In this document: in pieces, positions 60,953-64,000 of the stretch
How the letters are laid out: each line of letters starts with the position of its first letter
Position numbering within the stretch: the stretch's first letter is position 1
NCBI RefSeq assembly: GCF_008326305.1
Contig: NZ_BIXY01000003.1
Coordinates: 79,464 to 143,463 of the forward strand
Origin: Dictyobacter arantiisoli
GTDB lineage: Bacteria; Chloroflexota; Ktedonobacteria; Ktedonobacterales; Ktedonobacteraceae
Length of the DNA stretch: 64,000 bases
Reading direction: 5' to 3'
Notes under the pieces: model-generated
Database searches by the model: none
What the model was told of the DNA's origin: nothing
What the model saw: only the letters and a program-made list of their open reading frames with translations
Program-made: the position numbers and the translations under genes

Positions 60953-61942
60953 ATGAATAAAAAAGAGCGCGTAGAGGCTGCTCTGCGTGGGGAAAAGGTG
61001 GATCGTGTCCCCGCCAGTGTCTGGGGCCACGATTACGAACGTGAATGGGATTACCATTTGTTAGCGGAAGCCACCGCCGAAAACTATAATCGCTACGACT
61101 GGGATTATGTGAAGGTCAATCCCCGGGCGAGCTATCTGGCTGAAGGCTGGAAGGCGCGCTATAAGCCCTCAGGACAGAAATACCTGCCACCGACCTGTGA
61201 ATACACACCCATTCACGGAACGGCGGATTGGAAGCGCCTGCGTCCTCTGGAGGCTGACCAGGGGGCACTGGGTGAACAATTGCGTGTCTTGCAACTGGTC
61301 AATCATGAAGTTGGCTACGACGCTCATTTTATCCAGACGATTTTTTGCCCTCTCGGTGTCGCGCAATATCTGGCTGGCGATAAAAGCGAGCCAATCCTCT
61401 TGACTATTCGTGAAGACCGGCGTGCTCTGCATACGGCCCTGCGCATTATCACAGAAACCCTGGTCAATTATGCTATCGCCTGCCTGGAGCAGGGGGCCAG
61501 TGGTATTTTTTATGCTACCAACGGCTGGGCCAGCGCGGGCCGTTTGACACAGGATCAGTATCGCGAGTATGGCGAGCAGTACGATCTTGAATTTCTGGAC
61601 GCCCTGAAGAGTCGTAGCAAGTTTAATGTCCTGCACAATTGCGGCTCCCATATTTATTTTGATTTACTGGCATCCTATCCCGTGCATGCCATCAGCTATG
61701 CAGACCATCTGGAGGGCAATCCCGATTTGCGGGATGGATATCTGCGTACGGGCAAAGCTGTGATGGGAGGCATCAATGAGGGAAGTTTATTGAAAAAAGA
61801 TGCCGCCGGACAGGTGCAGGATGAGATTGGGAACGTATTGGAACAGACCAGCAGCCAGGGCCTTTTGTTGGCCCCGGGATGCGCGATTGATCCTCGGACA
61901 CCCACCAAAAATCTTGAGGCCATACGTCGTGTGTTATCTTGA
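60953..61942 (+). CDS. Uroporphyrinogen decarboxylase/MtaA-family methyltransferase-like protein
   Basis: A 329-residue TIM-barrel protein of the UroD superfamily. It has the zinc ligands of the MtaA/CmuA methyltransferase branch: H228-x-C230 in NVLHNCGSHIYFD and C310 in LLAPGCAIDPRTP. True heme-pathway UroD lacks these and starts with a conserved FRQAGR motif, which is absent here. It may thus transfer methyl groups from a corrinoid protein to a thiol, but no corrinoid protein gene is adjacent. Its position 17 bases behind a two-component operon suggests shared transcription. Function is inferred from the family. Confidence 0.8.
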   Translation: MNKKERVEAALRGEKVDRVPASVWGHDYEREWDYHLLAEATAENYNRYDWDYVKVNPRASYLAEGWKARYKPSGQKYLPPTCEYTPIHGTADWKRLRPLEADQGALGEQLRVLQLVNHEVGYDAHFIQTIFCPLGVAQYLAGDKSEPILLTIREDRRALHTALRIITETLVNYAIACLEQGASGIFYATNGWASAGRLTQDQYREYGEQYDLEFLDALKSRSKFNVLHNCGSHIYFDLLASYPVHAISYADHLEGNPDLRDGYLRTGKAVMGGINEGSLLKKDAAGQVQDEIGNVLEQTSSQGLLLAPGCAIDPRTPTKNLEAIRRVLS

Positions 61943-62315
61943 CACTTACTGGTACATTGGCTATACTTCCACATAATGCTCAACCGTAAAAGAAAAGCGC
62001 GGGCGTGTCTGTTGAGCGGCGGAGAGCGGCGGACGATGAGCATCTAGTTATGAGATGTTGCAAATCCACAATTTACCCTTCACCCCATCATGGCTAATAG
62101 ACAGGCTGTTATATAACACACTGGAAACAAAATGTTGTATAGTAGTATCTAACGAATAGCAGAGAAGACCGTGCATCGCGTTGCAATGCGGGAATGAAGC
62201 CAGCGTCAGAGGAATGGAGCACAAGTTCAACATGGATACGTTCTCTCTTTGTGTGGAGTGATACGTGTGCACATGTGCAGCATTTCGGTGAATTAGAGAG
62301 GGTACAGCGCGAGCA
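61943..62315. other. Intergenic region before the Nudix gene
   Basis: No gene is supported on either strand. The palindrome GTTATATAAC lies near 62110, and -10-like motifs occur near 62140, but no complete promoter was assigned. Confidence 0.4.
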
Positions 62316-62852
62316 ATGGAGCGATATAGAACAATGCGGGCCTATTCAGCGGGTGGCGTTGTCTTTCGTCTTGCTCTTTCGCACTCTCCTGTCATAGACT
62401 TCGCAATAGATCAGCTTGTATCAACTTCCGAGAGAGAAAAATATGATACGCTAGTATCTATAGAAGTGGCGCTGGTAGGACGTAGCTATACAGGTATCTG
62501 GGCCCTACCGAAAGGAACACCCCGGCCTGGTGAGACAACCGAGCAGGTAGCAGTACGCGAGGCCCAGGAAGAAACGGGTTTGCAAGTACAATTGATTGCC
62601 TATATTGGGAGCATCTCCTACTCATTTGTACGAGAACAAGTTCGTTATCATAAACAAGTACGGCATTTCTTATTAGAGGCAGTTGGAGGTGACATCACTT
62701 TGCATGATCATGAATATGATCTGGTGCAGTGGTTCCCATTCCATGAAGCTTGCCGACGCCTGACATATCAGAACGAAGTAAACATTTTATACCAGGCAGA
62801 AGAGATGCTACAGCGATGGTCGCAATATCGGCAACAGGAAGGGCACATGTAG
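62316..62852 (+). CDS. Nudix hydrolase
   Basis: A 178-residue protein with a complete Nudix box: GTPRPGETTEQVAVREAQEE followed by TGL, giving the metal-binding R-E-x-x-E-E. WALPKG before it and YHKQVRHFLLEAVGGD after it match diadenosine-polyphosphate or nucleotide-cleaning members. A 25-residue insert (SHSPVIDFAIDQLVSTSERE) follows the first strand. The start is uncertain: an ATG seven codons later also fits. Substrate unknown. Confidence 0.9.
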   Translation: MERYRTMRAYSAGGVVFRLALSHSPVIDFAIDQLVSTSEREKYDTLVSIEVALVGRSYTGIWALPKGTPRPGETTEQVAVREAQEETGLQVQLIAYIGSISYSFVREQVRYHKQVRHFLLEAVGGDITLHDHEYDLVQWFPFHEACRRLTYQNEVNILYQAEEMLQRWSQYRQQEGHM

Positions 62853-62856
62853 CGGT

Positions 62857-63213
62857 ATGCAAGAACATTCACCCCGTTTTAAATTCACCCGTCGACTTCT
62901 TTTACCCTATAGTGGTGAAGAGCCATTGACGCGGTCCCAGGCAAGACGGGTCATTTTTTCATGGGCGACGGTTTTTCCGCTGGCCCTTTTAATCTGCACA
63001 TTGCCAGTTGTGGTGGTATTTGGCGCAAACGCTTCTTTGCAACGAGTTGCGATAATACTTCTTCTTGTCTTTGTAGCTGGAGTTGTGATATTTGGTGTGA
63101 TGGCCTGGTTTGTGGTCCTCATACTTAATCGATCTGCTCGCCTATTTCAAAAGCAGCAGGCGCACACATCTGCAAGGATTAGCAAACCCAGCGGAGGTAG
63201 GTATGGATCTTAG
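62857..63213 (+). CDS. Small membrane protein with two helices
   Basis: A 118-residue protein with two hydrophobic segments at about 33-54 and 61-85 joined by a very short turn, forming a helical hairpin, and basic ends (RRLLLPYSG, RSARLFQKQQ). It begins five bases after the Nudix stop and overlaps the next gene by 11 bases, so the three form one operon. No family is recognised. Confidence 0.65.
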   Translation: MQEHSPRFKFTRRLLLPYSGEEPLTRSQARRVIFSWATVFPLALLICTLPVVVVFGANASLQRVAIILLLVFVAGVVIFGVMAWFVVLILNRSARLFQKQQAHTSARISKPSGGRYGS

Positions 63214-63853
63214 TGTTGAAGGTAAATCAGAGCGTATTCCCCCTGGCTCGCATATCTGCCAGCTTTATAGTAAAGTGACAGAAATACCCAGCGTCTCGGC
63301 ACATTTGCTACGTGTGGGGCTATCCTTAAATGAAAAGTGTTTGTTTGCCGCTGCACCTGCTCAGGTCAAAGAGCTACGCGACGAACTCGAAAAATTACAG
63401 GTCGATGTCGATGAACTGATTGCATCAGGTCAATTATTGCTTTTTGACGAACGCGAACCCTTTTTGTCGAATGGCAAGCGCTTTGATCCTTACTTCCTGC
63501 TTTCATCACATCAAACATTTATCGCACAGGCTCTGCGTGAGGAATGGAAGGCCGTCCGTATCTCGATGGATATGACATGGTTGACCAAAGATGTTGCCAC
63601 GCCAGAACAAATTCTCAAATACGAGGCTGCCTCGGATGCCGTATTTACTTTCCAAAATGCACCAATTATTGCTCTAATGCATTATGATCATAGTAAATTA
63701 ATTCCAAGCCTGGTAGTAGAGATGTTGAAATTGCATCCAATTTCTGTTGTAGGGAAATATATCAAGCGCAATCCCTACTATCTTAACTCTGAGCAATATA
63801 TGTTAAAAATTCTACGCATCAATAAGGACAAAGGAAATAATCGTCCGTCTTAA
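63203..63853 (+). CDS. MEDS-domain sensory protein
   Basis: A 216-residue protein matching the MEDS (DcmR-like sensory) domain: PPGSHICQLYSKVTEIPSVS, LLRVGLSLNEKCLFAAAPAQ, VDVDELIASGQLLLFDEREP, the segment around RISMDMTWL, and CTFQ-like AVFTFQNAPIIALMHYDHSK. MEDS domains sense methylated or hydrocarbon ligands in regulators of methylotrophs and methanogens; here there is no output domain. GGAGG five bases before the ATG at 63203 fixes the start, which overlaps the upstream membrane-protein gene. The function in signalling is inferred. Confidence 0.85.
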   Translation: MDLSVEGKSERIPPGSHICQLYSKVTEIPSVSAHLLRVGLSLNEKCLFAAAPAQVKELRDELEKLQVDVDELIASGQLLLFDEREPFLSNGKRFDPYFLLSSHQTFIAQALREEWKAVRISMDMTWLTKDVATPEQILKYEAASDAVFTFQNAPIIALMHYDHSKLIPSLVVEMLKLHPISVVGKYIKRNPYYLNSEQYMLKILRINKDKGNNRPS

Positions 63854-64000
63854 GTGCCTTAAGAATGCTCGCTTGTACATGGGTCACCCCGAATCTTTCG
63901 AACAAATATTCGAGTGATAAAAGACTCAACAAAGGAAGTGAAACCTAAAAAACCTCCTGAACGATGTAAAGGAAATTGATAAATTCCAAACAGTTCAGGA
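63854..64000. other. Window end, no gene seen
   Basis: Non-coding as far as it can be read; AAGTGCCTTAAGAATGC after the MEDS gene has no clear terminator. Confidence 0.4.

Noticed and set aside
61169..61651. Minus-strand frame of 160 codons inside the UroD-like gene
   Set aside because: Shadow of a gene with clear family motifs; no ribosome site.
60953..61942. Heme-pathway uroporphyrinogen decarboxylase HemE
   Set aside because: The N-terminal arginine motif of HemE is absent and the zinc-binding His-x-Cys...Cys of the methyltransferase branch is present.
1..64000. Insertion sequences or rRNA genes
   Set aside because: No transposase motif, terminal inverted repeats around a transposase, or rRNA signature was seen on either strand.

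Overview
The window reads as a chromosomal segment of a Gram-positive-like member of the Chloroflexota, most probably class Ktedonobacteria. This is an inference from gene content, not from a marker gene: a long R3H/AAA ATPase of the SpoIIIAA type, a fused GlcD-GlcE oxidase, mycobacterial-style HadA/HadB dehydratases, multi-spanning Ser/Thr kinases with an FRD catalytic loop, a glucosaminidase-like surface protein, RNase J, and many small one-gene regulators. Base composition is mixed. No 16S rRNA, ribosomal protein cluster or dnaA is present to confirm the placement.

Layout. 0-5.5 kb (+): the end of an RHH antitoxin gene with an overlapping MazF toxin, pdxS-pdxT (pyridoxal phosphate synthesis), a GNAT protein and the R3H ATPase. 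5.6-11.7 kb: threonine dehydratase (-), an accC-fabF-accB cluster (-) and, divergently, two MaoC-fold dehydratase subunits (+), together most of a type II fatty-acid elongation set. 12-20 kb: a membrane histidine kinase, the GlcD-GlcE fusion, a 62-bp cluster of DnaA boxes beside a 22-bp perfect inverted repeat, an ECF-like sigma factor, small proteins, a Uma2 nuclease-fold protein, and tRNA-Leu(GAG)/tRNA-Val(UAC). 20-33 kb: a surface hydrolase, a Ser/Thr kinase whose start codon is out of frame across a G run, miaA, an Lrp-type RAM protein, an acetyltransferase, two class A penicillin-binding proteins and a MerR-like regulator. 33.5-50.7 kb is mostly housekeeping: M3 peptidase, FIST sensor, HtrA-like protease without PDZ, LarA-like protein, ppk1, tRNA nucleotidyltransferase, RNase J, FtsK and TrmD.

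50.85-58.18 kb is a putative integrative element of about 7.3 kb. It is bounded by near-identical direct repeats, each made of two TTGACAGCA units, and encodes a tyrosine integrase with excisionase, an HNH protein, and an overlapping operon of a sigma-70-like factor, an XRE regulator and a small two-domain protein. It also carries an HTH-GNAT fusion and a coiled-coil protein. At its centre lies the most unusual object in the window: a 695-bp non-coding locus (53430-54124) with exact two-fold symmetry about position 53777. Perfect 64-bp inverted repeats form its ends and perfect 24-bp inverted repeats flank an AT-rich centre. It carries five copies of a 16-bp palindrome, TGCTACACGTGTAGCA or a one-base variant, matching 12 of 16 positions of the bacterial centromere parS. 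No parA/parB gene is visible in the element.

58.6-63.9 kb (+): a GAF/PAS-like histidine kinase and OmpR-type regulator overlapping by one base, a UroD/MtaA-family protein with an intact His-X-Cys...Cys zinc motif, a Nudix hydrolase, a two-helix membrane protein and a MEDS-domain sensor. Many gene starts here were set from Shine-Dalgarno positions and differ from the longest open frame.
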